A DNA stretch of 64,000 nt from Neospora caninum Liverpool (GCF_000208865.1 NC_018395.1:775920-839919); one strand, 5' to 3'. Counted from the first letter of the stretch, positions 51,197 to 64,000 are shown. Translations and numbers: made by a program. Notes: generated by a model not told the origin, from the letters alone.

Positions 51197-54100
51197 TTAC
51201 GCGCTGGTCTCTTTTTGGAACCTAGCAGGGAGCAGCACTTGTCCTCTCAATCGCATGGATTTTTTCCTTTTCTTCAGACAAACGTGGATTTCGCAAGGCA
51301 TTGCGCACAAAAAGAAAACAAGAGCCACCGGAAAGATTCCCCGAGTGTAAGTAGACAAGGGCAATGGAGAAAGGACGAGCAGCCTTCAGAAGGCTCTGTT
51401 GCCAACTATTGTGACTACTTGGCTATAACTGGTAAGTTTATGTTCTACGATACAATCCTCCGGCGGAACTACCTACACCGGCGCAGGCGCCCAAGTTTAC
51501 AAACTAGAAGTTGATCCGTATCGACAGGTGTGGGAACGCCCATTAGAAGTAGGTCTGCGTAGCTTTGCTCAACCCACGGCTGACACACCAGAAGTGCATG
51601 CAGCCTCATTTGAAAGTATAACCTTCAATCTGATGTACGCAGGGCAGAAACACCTTTCAGGAGGAGAGCAGGTGAAGTTGCCCGTGTCCATCCCACAGGC
51701 TCCGTCCGCTGAGTTCTCCGAAATTGAAGACAAACTCGACTCTTCCGTGTCTGTCGGGCTTCGTGGCGCAGGCGGTATGACCACAACACCAGGAAGCCAC
51801 AACTGAAGGTGGTGCACGCCAGCTAAGGGCCTACCAATCTTCAGCCACAGACAGAGTCGACGTTGTAGGTGCCTTCATGTATATATAAAGGGATGGCAGT
51901 CTGTAACTCGTGTCTCTATAGATATATATGATCGTAAATACGTGTGGGCGTAGGTTCATGTGCGTACGCTATGTGAATAAGTGCGTGTCACCGTGTGTCT
52001 GCATGCAGATGACATATATGTATGTGCTACGTATCATCCCTTCAATCCGAGGGGATGGCTGAACACTGACGACTCGCAGTGAAGAGCACCAATCTCGTTA
52101 AAGCTCTCGGGCTTGCCTGTCCACTTTTTTTCTTCCAGGTGCAATGTTTACGTTAATCCCATCCCGGCTCTGTTTCTCAGTACTAGTAAATCAGGTGGCT
52201 TCGGCTTCACTTGAGCTCCGCAACACTGGCAGAGTGGCATTTTCTTTCGTTTGGACTCCTGAGAAAACCGCGTTTGACACGTCCAATGACGTCTTGATCA
52301 GGAATGACAGTGGCATCGTCTCGTTTCCAGCCGATACAGCAGGTGAGTGAAGTGAACCGCTTTCAACCTCTCCAGCAGAACCTCTGGTAAAGCTGCAGAT
52401 GAACAAAGAGTCTGACATACGGAAACGGTACAGGGACGCGACGTAATTCCGCCGGCTACACAAATAGCTACGATCGCTTTTTTTCGTATCTCACTGTTAC
52501 AACGGGATTGATATTCATTCTGCGAATGTCAACTGCATTCCTGTCACCAAGGCAGCTAGGTCAAAACTCACCATCGATAACAAAGCAACGAAATGGTCGT
52601 CCTGTCATATGCCGTTTGGATGGGAACCGATAAGCGATTCTTTTCATTTCAGACCGTGTACAAGTATTTCCGACCCCGCGGTATCCACATTTGGTTCCCA
52701 TGTTTCGTCTGAGGCTGAGCGCCCCGCCGTTTTGTTGTTGGGATGAAGCATCAGTTTCATGTGCCGTTTGAGGCTGCAGCCGGATGTGTAGGCCGGCTGT
52801 TTTGCAGGTCATTCAAAGGGATCATTCTTCCTGGTAACGCCGAACGTATTCAATTTTCATTTCGGGCGACCCGCCAGGGAGTGTACCACGGAATGTGGAG
52901 GCTGAAGCTTACACCCCCGGGAGATACAAAGACTCCCATGTTAGTGCCTATTTGGGCGGCAGTAGGCGGCGTCGATGACGGTGAAGCTTCTGTCCAGGAG
53001 TTGGAACAGCGTCTTTGCCGGCGGGTGATGGCACAGTACATCAACGAGACTCTCTTACATCTCGTGGACAGTTTATCGTACAGCCACATGCCAGACCAAC
53101 GTAAGTAATGTTTCAGAGGACTGTGGCACAAAGGATCTCTACGAGCGGACGACTCGAAAGACGTAGGTGTTGCCACTAGGGCCGCGGTGTGGTCTGCGGA
53201 GTCACACTATTTTGAGTCCAACAGTTTTCACTTACCACAAAATAGCGTGGTACCTTGTCAACACCATCGCCTGGAAGAATTTCTTCGCTTCATAGTCTTG
53301 TGCCCCTCCGGTTCCTTGTCGACCACGTTTCATGTACAGGTGTGGAACGGGCGAATATCCAAGCATACACATTTGAGCACGTCAATTCATTCTATCGCGT
53401 AGACGGTTCGGAGGCGATTATAAAGGAATTTACAAAGATTCGTGACGACGTCCGAGCCTTCAAGGAAGCTCTGCCATCCGAAGAAACGAACAATGGCGGT
53501 CCTCCGCATCCAGCGTGGTCGCACCACGGGCCAAAAAATGCCCATCCTGGGACTGACGAGTCACTATCACTTGCGCTGTTGTTCGACGAAATCTTCATGC
53601 TGGACGACATTCATCTGGAGGAGAAGAGATGCTTTGCCTTACGCCTTCAGAGTCTCATAACGACTGCCCAAGAGTCCCGAGCGCGATACTCTCGAGCTGC
53701 AGCCTCTCTGATGGAATCCATTATTGCTACGCTAGTGCCAGCATGTTGCAGCGCCATCGCGGACGCTCGGGACCAAGCCGGACAGCCGCCCATGATGCCT
53801 CAATGGCTCCCTTCGGGTAGGACAGATTATTTTGAAGTAGCTTTGCTGAGATCGTCCGGACCACTTTCACAGGACGCAACGATCACTCAGAAACTGTGAA
53901 GGACAATCAGTCCACCTTACTGATATGATGGCTAAGAAAAGTTTGTCATTCAAAAAACGTTGCTCAGCTCCTCCCGTTTTGTATCTACAGTAAGACGTTG
54001 GCCGTGTCGACGAATTCGATGGAATTTATCAACAGATGCATGATAACTTTACGGCTTCTGCAATCAGCCTCTGCTCTGCCATTACGCCGCTCCTGAAGTA

Positions 54101-57100
54101 CAGATACAATTCTTATATTAATCCCCTGACAACAGCTGGCCAGTTGTAAAAGGAGAGGCCAATCCGATATGACTTCCTCACGTGCTTATATTTGGAAACT
54201 TAAAGAGAGAAGGCCTTGCTGATAGCTGAGTGACCGTTCAGGATTCAAACTAGCGGACGCATCAGTTTCCTCGGCGGCGGATATTCCTGACTCCCGAGCC
54301 TCCCAGCCATCTTTGTCCTCGACAAAGCCCAGTGACGACATTCCCACACAACGACATTCGACTCAGATTGAAGTTAAGAAACCCCTGCATTGGTCAAACA
54401 AAGAAGGCCAAGTAGCCTCGCGAGGGGGCCGCCTACACACGACCAATATACCGGACTGGCAGGCGCCAGCTGCAGAAGTTTTGGCCAGAAATTTCAGCCA
54501 ATACCTGGAAACGTGGGATTACGACGCGGTTTTGAGCCACGCTAATGACGTGTTGCTGAACAATTTCGCGGACAAGCTCGACAATACAGGACTGGATGTC
54601 CTAACACAGGCGACACCAGAGAAGAATCTGGAAAATATGAAAGTTGCCGCTATGAAACTCCTGGGCGATGTCTGCATGAAGGTTGACCTCGAGAAGGCTG
54701 CGCCAGGTTAGCGACACCTTCGACCACTACGTATATGCGGTCGCAGTACCTTTCGGTGACATGCTATCTGTCCTTTTTTCGGCTCAGCCACGATAACCCC
54801 CCTAGACTGTACTTCCATTTTTCGTTAGCTCCGCTCGCTGTCGGTGTGTCCTCCGTCGCTCCGAGCACCACGAGAATCGAGACTCGCAATCTCCTGAGGT
54901 AGAGGATTGCGATGGACGGCAGTACGATGTGGATATAAAATATAGTGCATTAAGTTCCAGCTGTGTGAGACATCGTTGCGTTCAGCAGAAAGTCTTCTCA
55001 CCCTACTCTGCTTGCATTCCTGCAATTCCCGTGTTTACAAGAGATTTTCGCTATGCCAGAATTCCTACCTGCTCCTCAATAAAATGTAAAGCCGCATTAT
55101 TTTGTAGCACTCCACACCAAACAGTGCTTCTCCATCTGCTGCATTGTGCATTATGCAAATCAAATCCTATATATTCCTATGGGTTCCGACGCTTTTGAGT
55201 TTCACCTGTGCATGCTTTTACAATCTCTGTGTATCGGTCGACAAAGAGCAAATAGCCTCGATGGTGGTCTCTCGAAATCACTCCTTCCCTCCATGAGTCG
55301 TGCCGTTGACACCTAACTTTTCAGGCCAAAACGCGGTTCTTCTGTTAGGAGGCCCTCTTCCTGGGCAAAATCTTACGGGTTCTGATGATGAACGCCGAGA
55401 CGCAATTGAGGTGCAACTCGGAAAATTGTTCCATACCGTTGAAACAATGATGGAAGTATCGACACAGCAGGTACTAGTAGTTCTCGATATGCCTACAACG
55501 ACGAATGCTACAGCAATTGAGGACGTTTTACTTGAGTTACTTGGACTGATATGCGAGGAGCACGATGCAGTTCTTCGTTTTCTGAGTACCAAGGAGGATA
55601 TATGGGATTTTATTGATGAAAAGCTTCCGGAGGAGTGGGATTCAGCGAGAGGACCGCAGATTGCAGAGACTTCCCAGGAGACAGTTGTGTACTTCATCAG
55701 TGACTGGGCCCGGTTCATGGGGCTAGCGCTTGACTGCATCTACGAAAAGCAAATTGACAAAGTCGAGCGAGAGGTCGTTAACGCAAATTCGGATGGCGAC
55801 GTCCCCGCATTGGTGGACGAACGGAAGGCCTCCCAGGAATACAACGAAGAAAGGCACATCACTTTGCTATTTCACGTACTAGGAGTTGACACAATTGTCC
55901 TCGACTATTTCCCCACATATGACATCAATTCATCGTGGCCCATTACCATCTGGCAGTCAATGGTGCCAGCGAGACGAATACTAGGCCCGCGCTTCCGTCG
56001 CTTTCAGGAGAGCCTTTGCATGTTCATGGGTCATCAGCTACAAGACATCAGGCAGGCAATATTAGCGCGGTATAAAGAGACGAAAGAAAAAACAAGACGG
56101 TGCTGGGGCTTCAATTCAGTTGTTGATTACGTAGTTGATTCCATACGACGCCAAATATCCCTGCAGGCGGGACTCGCGGGAGAATCATTACAGAGTGAGA
56201 ACAAGCGGACGGTAACAGTCATGACTATGTACTGTCCGGATTTCTGGGATATCAGGACATTCGTTACCCTCAATCGAGTAACCGAGTCAATACGTCTCCT
56301 TGAAAGGGTGGTTTCCTTGTCTGCGTCAACTACAATTTTCCTCTGCGGCGATATTTGCACAGCTTTGCTAGGGTTCTTGCTCGATGGAAGAGTACAGATT
56401 CGCTCGAAGGCTAAGAGCAGAGATGAGTCGCTCAGATCGGAACACAGCGATGAGGGTGTGAGGGCATATGCAAGTACCACGAATTGCTTACCTCAAGCGG
56501 AATACTGGCTCCCACCACTAGACACCGGTGGACTGCACGACGCAAGTCTTGGTCCTGCCGGGGTAACCGATGATACCTCTTGTAGAGCGACAGCAACTTG
56601 TTCGGATCCTGGCGAAACCTTACCTGCGAAGGCGTCGAAGCACGGGAAGGATGAAAAAGATGAAGAGAGATATCCAACAGGCCTGTCTTTTCACGTGGAG
56701 GGAGCTCAGGCCGCTTGCACCAGCTTCCTACAGGCAGAAACATCCTACCATCCACCTCGTGGTCTTCTCCTTATGCGAAAATTTCCTGGATGGCGGAAGT
56801 TCTCCGCTCTTTTAGCAGCTGCATTTAAACGCATATTGTCTACCGGTAAGCTTACCACCAAGAAGCCATAGCCACGCTAGCAATGTGGCTCCTCGTTTTG
56901 CACTAGTCGAACCTTGGGAAACAACAGAGGCTTCAAAACAGCGAAACGTGAAACAAAAAGGGCCATCCACGCACACCAAAGCAAATATATCCAACCAAAC
57001 GAATCCCTGCAAGCAGCGGAAGCGTCATCTATTCAGAATGTCTCGCATTGTTTTGTCCTGTGGAACCACAGCCCACCAGCGGGAGATATCACTACGCTTT

Positions 57101-58770
57101 CCAAGGGATATTCTTTTGCGGGTAGAACATGTCAGAAGGCCGGAGGAAACACACAACCAGCAACTGCGTAAAACAAGTGGTACGAGATATCGGCCGTGTG
57201 AAAGCGATGCCACAATGGTTGCAACTGAGAAGTCGACGCAATCCAAGCATCTCGGAAGGAAAACCGGAAAGCAAGGCATGCAAACGTCAGACGACTTTCG
57301 CCGGTCAATGGACCAGACATCTATGCGGGTGTTTCCCGACATACCACACCATGATGCTTCAGTCGACGACGATGAACGAATCGTCTGCTGTCATCTGCCT
57401 CCAACAGCACATATACTGTCATGGTTCTTGCAGAAGTGGGAGGGTCCTATTCGATACACGACGCCTGAGGACATAGAGGTCGCTGATCACATCGAAGAGG
57501 TCGCTGTCTATTGGGGAGCTGGCCCGAGCCTGCTCTCTGATATGAAGGAAGCAATCCGTACAAGTCATCTCCTGTGTTATTTGGGTGACGCTCTGGAGAG
57601 ATGCAATATGAAAGACAGCAAAGTGGGGGATAACGATATGTCGGGGCGTTCCGCGTCCATCTCGTCTACATCGGAACTCCTCAGCCATGTCGCCGCTCTA
57701 CTGCCGGCCGAGTAGGTCAAAAGATGGGTGTTGATGAAACAGGAAAGAGTTCTTGTCAAGTTGCCACACAAATAGGAACGTACCTGGCACTACTGTGGTT
57801 TCCGCCCTCTAGGCTATTGCAAAAAAACTCGCTCCACAGCTGTAACGATGTTTGTCTTCCAGGTTCGAATCGTTCGTGCCATCACGATAAATCTGTCTTC
57901 CCTGGACGGTCGCCTTTTTGAAATACACTCTTGATCAGCCCGACACTATGAAAGTTACTGGCCTGCTAATCACACACACCTCCTCGGTGTCGCCTTAGGG
58001 ATTGCGTTTGTCTCTGTCAAACACTTTTCTTGCTGCAGTTTAACGCCTTCGCGGTCCGTCTCCACCAGGAGCTGGAGCGAACATGAGGACGAGGATGACA
58101 GTGACCAAGAGGAGCACAACACGGTAAGCTCAGACCTGTATGTACATCCAAGTTTTTAGGGCTAATGATATTCCCAATAGCTCGGACATTGATTTGGCGT
58201 GTTCGCCTGTGTGCATAATTGCCCATGCTCGGCTCTCATCGCGTGGCGTGGCAGGACATTCCTGCAGCCAGGACTAAAAACAGCGACAGGCCTGGCGGAT
58301 GAGGGGTAAACATTCCTTCGGGCGAAATTGTCGCATTTGTTCCAATAGAGTTCACAAAAGAAAAGAAGATACCGTACCCTCCGTACAAAGCCGGCATTCA
58401 TCACAGAAAGATCATAGTTGGACCACATCTTGTTATCCTCACATTATAAGTAGATATTGCGTCTACAAATGATTTCCGATGCAGAACTCTAGTTTCACCA
58501 TACCTTGGTGGCTCTCTATCTGTTACATAGGCGTCTTCTTCGAGGAGATCAAGCACCACCGTGCAGATTAACAACTGGCGTAGTGGCGGTTCACTGGATA
58601 TAGCATTGCTTGCTGGGGGGATCGCTGACGAGGCGGAAAATCTTGGGATATCTGCCGGGGCGATGAAATGCCTATGCGGCGACGAAGGAGCCGCGTTTAT
58701 TCGACTTTGTCAAGGCCAGTATGTCAATCTTTTCGGCCCGGCTGACAGCATTTTGCTGGAAGGGAAGTGA
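49900..58770 (+). CDS. MYCBPAP-like central-pair protein fused to a degenerate phosphoglycerate-kinase domain
   Basis: Multi-exon plus-strand gene, 5' end unresolved. An early exon ends at 50191 and encodes a helical segment (YYSIQNYWERLQRTAAARLS). Exons verified in phase are 52181-52342, 52792-53100, 53340-53816, 54242-54706 and 55325-56845; later exons run near 57.1-57.7, 58.05-58.12 and 58.56-58.77 kb. An immunoglobulin-like ASH domain is visible as SASLELRNTGRVAFSFVW and GIILPGNAERIQFSFRATRQG, matching MYCBP-associated protein. From 55325 the protein follows the phosphoglycerate kinase fold: VDTIVLDYFPTYDIN at the VYINDAFGTAHR position, IRLLERVVSLSASTTIFLCG for the KIQLIDNLLDKVD..IIGGG block, TPEDIEVADH for PVDFIIAD, and GISAGAMKCLCGDEGAAF for the DKISHVSTGGGAS block. 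Catalytic Arg/His and Gly-rich motifs are lost, so activity is unlikely. A role in microgamete flagella is inferred. Confidence 0.72.
51158..51193. repeat. (AT)n microsatellite
   Basis: About 36 bp of uninterrupted AT/TA dinucleotide inside an intron of the MYCBPAP-like gene, upstream of the exon region at 51.27-51.43 kb. It is likely to vary in length between strains. Confidence 0.95.
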
Positions 58771-58999
58771 CCTTTGTCGAAGCGGGAAATTTTAACGGAA
58801 CCTAGCCCTCTGTCTGTTTTGCGGATCAGTACTGCGTTTGAGCCTATTGGAACAAACCCTATCATATCCATTCTCGTGGATTGATCTTAGCGGGACATAT
58901 CGGATGCAGGTAACAAGCGCAGTGGAAGTGGTTAGTCAAAATTTCCTCACACTTTACTTTTTCGTCCCCGTGTTCCTTTAAGGTACCAGGCTGGATACC
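58771..58999. other. Convergent intergenic region
   Basis: Short gap between the stop at 58770 and the minus-strand membrane-protein exons. No feature seen. Confidence 0.4.
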
Positions 59000-59012
59000 C
59001 CCAGTTCCTTTT

Positions 59013-60470
59013 TCATTTTGATTGGGATACGCAATCAGAGATTAGCTGTCGTATCATCATGAAGAGATGCTTCAACCAGGCCACAGTCCAGACCAACATC
59101 ATCACCTCCAGGCCAGAATGCAGGAGTAGTAGCGTGTTAATGATCGAGCCCGCCCCAATGCATTGCCGGCTGTTTGACCGGACTGCTATGCTGACAAGCG
59201 ATCGGCTGCGCTGGAATGAGTCGTTCGTTCCACGGTACCTTAATTTTGGAGAAGAGGCTTTCGATAATATGCTGCCTGACCTGCTATCGTTCGATTCCCG
59301 TGCGTCGGACTTCCGCGTGTAGTCTCCACACACACACACACACAGGGCTCCTTCTTCTGGCGCCTCTGTACAATCTGCCCTACTCACCACTTATTATTTT
59401 CCCTGGATACGCGTCAGCGTCGTCTCGTTCCTCTGCTCAATAAGGATCCATTGCCTTAGACTGTAACACTGAAGCTAGTTAGTAAAGGTAGCTGCTTGAG
59501 CAGAGCCAACGCACGTCTTCACTGTAATCTCTGGAGGAAGGCTGACACAGTTCTTTACGTCACACTACGACAGCAAAGATGCTAGGAAAAATGATATCGC
59601 GGATGAGGGTTTGTATACAGAGGCTGGAGGCGATCATGGGATGCGAACCCTCAAACAAAATCATGACCATCATGGCAAAGTAAAGGTCTTTGTCGCTCAT
59701 CATATTAAGTCCATATTTGGAAGCGGCATACACGGTAAGGAGAATTATACGCGACATGGCCGCCGGCACTGTGAAGAGAAATGTAGTGTCCTAACATTCT
59801 GGATGTTTCAATATAGACGGGGTGTGGCGACGAGGCGTGGGGCATGCCGCTTCTCTAGTGTGAGACAAGAGCGGTGGTCAAGCTGGCGAACATCCGTGAG
59901 ACGTCTACGCGTTCTTGTCTCTCCGCGGGGATGTGCAGAATCGGTGGGCCGACAGTGCTTCTAAGGAGCAATTCATGGAAACCAGCATCCTGCATTGCCG
60001 AGGAAGAAGGCATGAGTTCTCTCAAAGACATAATATTTACGATATCAATACACTCGCTGACGGTGTTGGTTCTTCATGAGAGTTACATTGCTCCGATAGT
60101 TGCCGAGTGCCGTCTATCAGTTCCTGGCATTTGTGGTCCACTAGCGTGGTGGTGTACAGCAATCATGGGGAACCTGGTAATATTTAGCGCATAACTGTAT
60201 TGATATTCGGGATCCAGGCTACGATAATCTCTCTCTTTTTTACATTGGAATTGCAACAATGTGAGCACACCCCACCACAGTATGTAACGATATTCGCAGT
60301 GAAATTGACGGTACCAACTAATGTCAAGGCGCCCATGACCTAACGGCCGGGCGCTATCGTTCGTCCTTTCCCAAGGTAGCTCCGGTAAAAATAGCATTCC
60401 CCTTTCTGGACATCAGGAAGAGTCCGACCACCTTCACGCAGTACAGCAAGTGGCCCACCAGAATTTGCCC
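59013..60470 (-). CDS. Multi-pass membrane protein, partial exon set
   Basis: Four minus-strand stretches encode hydrophobic helices. About 60.47-60.36 kb gives WGQILVGHLLYCVKVVGLFL with a short basic loop. About 60.32-60.24 kb gives LTLVGTVNFTANIVTYCGGV after an AG and before a GTAAAA donor. About 59.78-59.57 kb gives SRIILLTVYAASKYGLNMM then YFAMMVMILFEGSHPMIASS, after a ttctcttcacAG acceptor. About 59.25-59.05 kb gives IINTLLLLHSGLEVMMLVWT. The frame at 59.57 kb reaches a TGA at 59560 unless a GTAGTG donor just before it is used. Phase between pieces was not proven. The arrangement suggests six or more spans with short loops. I do not recognise the family. Confidence 0.45.
59327..59344. 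repeat. (CA)n microsatellite
   Basis: Nine CA dinucleotides in a row. It lies at the 3' side of the minus-strand membrane-protein exons. Confidence 0.95.
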
Positions 60471-63400
60471 CCATCGAAGTGGCAATCAGATGTTCGGCCA
60501 GTCCTCAGGCTTCAACGCTTATAGGAAACCAGCAACTTCTCGCCCCGCTGCATATCGCGTGCAGCTTATAACGAGATACAAATGCGACGCGAAAGGATAT
60601 TCCTGGATCGGAGCACGCAGGTCAACCACGTTGTTGTATACGCAGACTGGATTTTGTGTGTTTCGATGAGGGAGCAACGGGCCGCGTTTAATTACGCGGT
60701 TTCAGGGATAACACTGGGTCCATGCAAAATGCGCCAAGGGGTTGTTATAGAGCGACCGCTTAGCCTCGCGCTGCAGAGCGGCGCCGCTGGCGATTACCCC
60801 GGGGAGAGGCCCGTATCCAACAGATGTGCAAAGTTTACGAAGCACAACCTTTCGGATTAATTGATCCAGAGGCGCAGGATTGTGATGCTGAGGAGCGCTT
60901 GTGCGCGAGCGCTCGCCGCTGAGTACGGGAGGCTAACCTGAACCCGTCGAGTGGGCGCCGAAGGTTGTGCAATCCTCCGGCGTTGGTTGATCTCGCATCT
61001 TCATGTTAAGCGGCGCCTTTGTCGGCCCACTGCCTGGTATCACCAGCAATGCACTCGTACTTATCTGGTGCGAAAGCGGAGACTATCGGCTTGTGTCTTG
61101 AGCGCAGCTTCAGTGCAAGCTCTTCGCAAGTATTTCCTTCTCTTCCTCGTTGGTCATCGTAACGGTAGGGTCCTCGTGAGCTTGTCAACCTCTGGTTTGT
61201 TCATCACTACTGGCGATGTGAACCTCCACTGGCAACGTCCCGACTGTCAGCTTCCACACCGAACACCTCGCTGCATTGATTTCAGGAAACATCCTTCACA
61301 GCCAACGACTAAGAAGGCATCCACGGAGTGGTGTAGCGACACGTCATGGAATTCCACCTGGAGCCGGTACCTGACACTCCCCCATACGCCACACTTTATC
61401 GGCTGATGAATGGGACTAGCTGTTGTCTGGATTGCGCCTCCGCAACGGTCATCACATGTATTCGCCTCAGGATGGGAGCGTTCGCGCAACAGGGTGACGC
61501 GCATCCAAGGTAATCTGGTGTGGCTCGGCGCGCAGCTTCTGCTCTGGTTTCGACTGTGATGGTGAAGCTAGAGGTTAGTGTCCTGACACCTCATTCCGGA
61601 GCTTCTGTTGCCTCGAATCTTTGAATGCTGGAAGCTGGTGGTAAAGCAGGAAGCACTCTCTGTTGGATTGCCCTGTGCGAACGTTCTGGATCCTGTCGCC
61701 TCGCCGTCTCTCCGGAAAAAAAAGATACCCGCGGCATAAACTGAGTCGAATCGAGGGCGCCTTCAAAAAGATACCGCCGGTCGCATTTTTACAGCGTATC
61801 CACACAAAAAGAACAAAGTCCGCCAAGAGAAAATGCCTAGCAAGGGCCTTCTTTTAGGAAGAAGCTTGGAACGCGGGCCCCTGGGCACGGATTTGGCACT
61901 GGGAATTCTTGCGGGTGAAAAAAAGCAACCCCAGGCGGTAGTGCGCCGTGCCCTTCCGGAGGTGGATTGCTGCGCTCGTCCACTACGTGAGCCGCGGCAT
62001 CGCTTTGGAATGATTAGCCTATGGTCGTTTATCCTATTCAGCTAGCGGCGACTGGCGTGAAACTCGGGCTGTGAGGAGTGGGGGCCGCTTATTTTGGCAT
62101 CCGATATCGTGAAGACTGGTTCTCCACGAGCGCAGCACAAGCGCGCGAATGGCTTCACGTTGGAGAGGTGAAGGACACACCTATTCCAGGTCTGTGTCTC
62201 GGCTGTAAGGTCCCTTCGAAGGTCGAGCTCTTACTCATAGGAAGACTCAACCACAAAGACCGTCGTGCCGGGAACAATCAAAAGCGGAATAGTAGGTTTG
62301 TGTTCCATATATCTGTTCCTGAGTGCGTCGCCAAATGACGGGCGGTGAGGCCACCGCTTCCCGATGACAGACGTCGCATGGATCGCCGCGCTCCCCCATA
62401 TCGGTGTACCTGTGAAGCAGTTCTTTACGGGGGTCAATAAACCGCAGTTTATCCAGGAGACGAATGGCAAATCTAGCCGATCAACAAGCCCATATTTTTG
62501 TGTTTCGTGGCACGCTTTCATTGCGCTGCGCCAGCGCGACCGCCTTGTCACAGTTGCATTGTGCGCAGACGTCGTGAAGCGCGGAAGGTGCGGCGCTTCT
62601 GTCCAGACTCTGGTGTGGTTACGATTCCATCTCTATGCGTTCAAGTTGCAGACAGCGGCCGTTTGTTGCGCACGTCGGCGAGCGCGCAGGGCGTGCCTAA
62701 GCAACGGTCGTGGGTTACGGCAGAGCTCAAGCAGTCTGGGAGCCAGTGCGTCATCGGTCACCGCCCGGTTTCCAGCCGGTGTTCCGGTACTACCAGTCGT
62801 GTTCGATGCAGCTGCCCCCTGAGGGCGTGGTCTCGCGATTGCAGGAAAACTGAGAGAGCGCTCTGGCCGACAGGAGATCCTAGGGGCTCGCTGGTGTCCT
62901 TGCTGACGCACGACGACCAACTCTGGCAGCGGAGTCCATGTACCTGAGACAGACTCCGCTGTACTGCTAGTTTTTGATTTCCTCTGCTTCCAAATGTCCC
63001 ACGTTGAGCTTGAGAAGACCCGCTCCCATCAAGGATGGAAAAATTTGACGCAGCTCCTCTACGTCATGGCCACGCGCAAAGCACGGGTGGCACCTGTTTT
63101 TGCAGAGTCCCACAACGTTTCGTGCGCAGCTTCTCCAGTGCACGCGTCATCGCGAAATCGACCAACCCTCGTTTTCACCGCACCTTCTTGAAAGGGCGCC
63201 GTCTGGGAATATTTTTCCGGGTGTAACGAAAATCTCCGCGGTATCTTCAATGTTCTCGTTTCTGCACGTGTGGTGACATGTGGTTTCGGCGCGCCATCAG
63301 CGCCTTGCGCCAACGTTTGCTTGACGCCAGGGAAAACTGAAATTTTTATCGCAGTGAGACATACTACCGTGACAGCTCGATAATGCGCCGAGGTTCGATG

Positions 63401-64000
63401 GATGATCACGATCCTGCCCGCGCGATGTTGAGTACCAGTGAGCCGCCTGAGTCTCCATGTCCCTTTCTTTCTTCTGTGGCCAGCAACATTGGTTGGTCAC
63501 CCGGTCTTTCCCCAGCGTTCCCTCTATCTCCGCGACATATCAACATGTTGCATAGTGTTTGTCAAGTGTTCGAGTGTGTCGCTAGAGCACAGTAATAAGA
63601 TGGAGACTGTCGCGGACACCGCTGGTACCTCCCTCTTCCACCGTTTGCTCCTCGACAGTCGTACCGCTGAAGCCGCACAGCATAGCCGCAGTCCCCAGTG
63701 CCCACCGTGAAGCCCTGTGAATCCTTGTGCATTCGACGCGTTCTACTGCACAGGTAGTGTGTTCGTGAGTCACCGAAAACGCGCTTCCCCACCAGGTTGC
63801 CGGATCAGATACACGGCTGCAAATCTCGACATTTGACATTGTTTCGTGTCCGAAAAGCCATTTTTGGAAATGTCAAAAACAGCATTCGAGCGGTCAGATC
63901 ACTAGTTTGCGTTCGAATGGTGTGATGCCTACGGACCACGAGAGGAAAGAGGTGCACGGGTGGATCGACGAAACCGCTGTGCGGCTGAACTCCGATTGGA
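60471..64000. other. Region without a recognised gene
   Basis: About 3.5 kb with only short open frames. The longest, on the minus strand at 62231-62551, begins at GTG and has no splice context. Another minus-strand frame at 61575-61826 is basic and featureless. The upstream part of the minus-strand membrane-protein gene may extend into this region. A small imperfect palindrome, GAGCGC..GCGCTC, lies near 60892-60914. Confidence 0.4.

Noticed and set aside
60471..64000. Nuclear copy of mitochondrial DNA
   Set aside because: I saw no cytochrome b or cytochrome oxidase coding similarity on either strand.
1..64000. tRNA, rRNA or CRISPR features
   Set aside because: No cloverleaf with a proper T-arm, no rRNA-like block and no regularly spaced direct repeats were seen; CRISPR is not expected in a eukaryotic nuclear sequence.

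Overview
The window reads as nuclear DNA of a coccidian apicomplexan, probably Toxoplasma, Neospora, Hammondia or a close relative. The evidence is many short introns with GT..AG borders, recurrent TGCATGC motifs, intron tracts rich in TATGTATA/GTACATAC, proteins swollen by Ser/Glu/Asp/Arg-rich disordered inserts, and apicomplexan-style genes such as a voltage-sensor adenylyl cyclase. The species cannot be fixed from the sequence alone. Exon borders below were worked out by hand from splice signals, reading phase and family similarity; no search was run.

Layout. 1-6.8 kb: a nine-exon plus-strand gene for a 667-aa protein of unknown family. About 7.2-8.9 kb: fragments of a minus-strand coiled-coil gene. 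9.0-10.2 kb: a single-exon minus-strand gene that I identify as ER membrane protein complex subunit 10 (EMC10). 11.05-11.57 kb: an intronless cyclophilin, divergent from EMC10. 12.8-14.1 kb: a compact six-exon gene for a secreted protein. 14.6-20.8 kb: a minus-strand alpha-type adenylyl cyclase with an N-terminal voltage-sensor module and a class III catalytic domain. 20.8-24.6 kb: no assignable gene. 24.6-31.5 kb: a Spinster-like major facilitator transporter with a 460-residue disordered N-terminus.

33.9-37.9 kb: a CDC123 homologue (eIF2 assembly) with large inserts. 38.4-40.4 kb, perhaps reaching 42.35 kb: an unrecognised minus-strand gene. 42.5-46.7 kb: ALG1, the dolichol-linked beta-1,4-mannosyltransferase, in five in-phase exons. 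About 49.9-58.8 kb: a long multi-exon gene joining a MYCBP-associated-protein (central-pair) region to a degenerate phosphoglycerate-kinase fold. 59-60.5 kb: minus-strand exons of a multi-pass membrane protein. 60.5-64 kb: no gene recognised.

These genes do not form an operon or pathway cluster, as expected for a eukaryotic chromosome. Several concern the secretory system or membranes (EMC10, ALG1, the transporter, the secreted protein). The two most unusual proteins are the voltage-sensor cyclase and the MYCBPAP/pseudo-PGK fusion.
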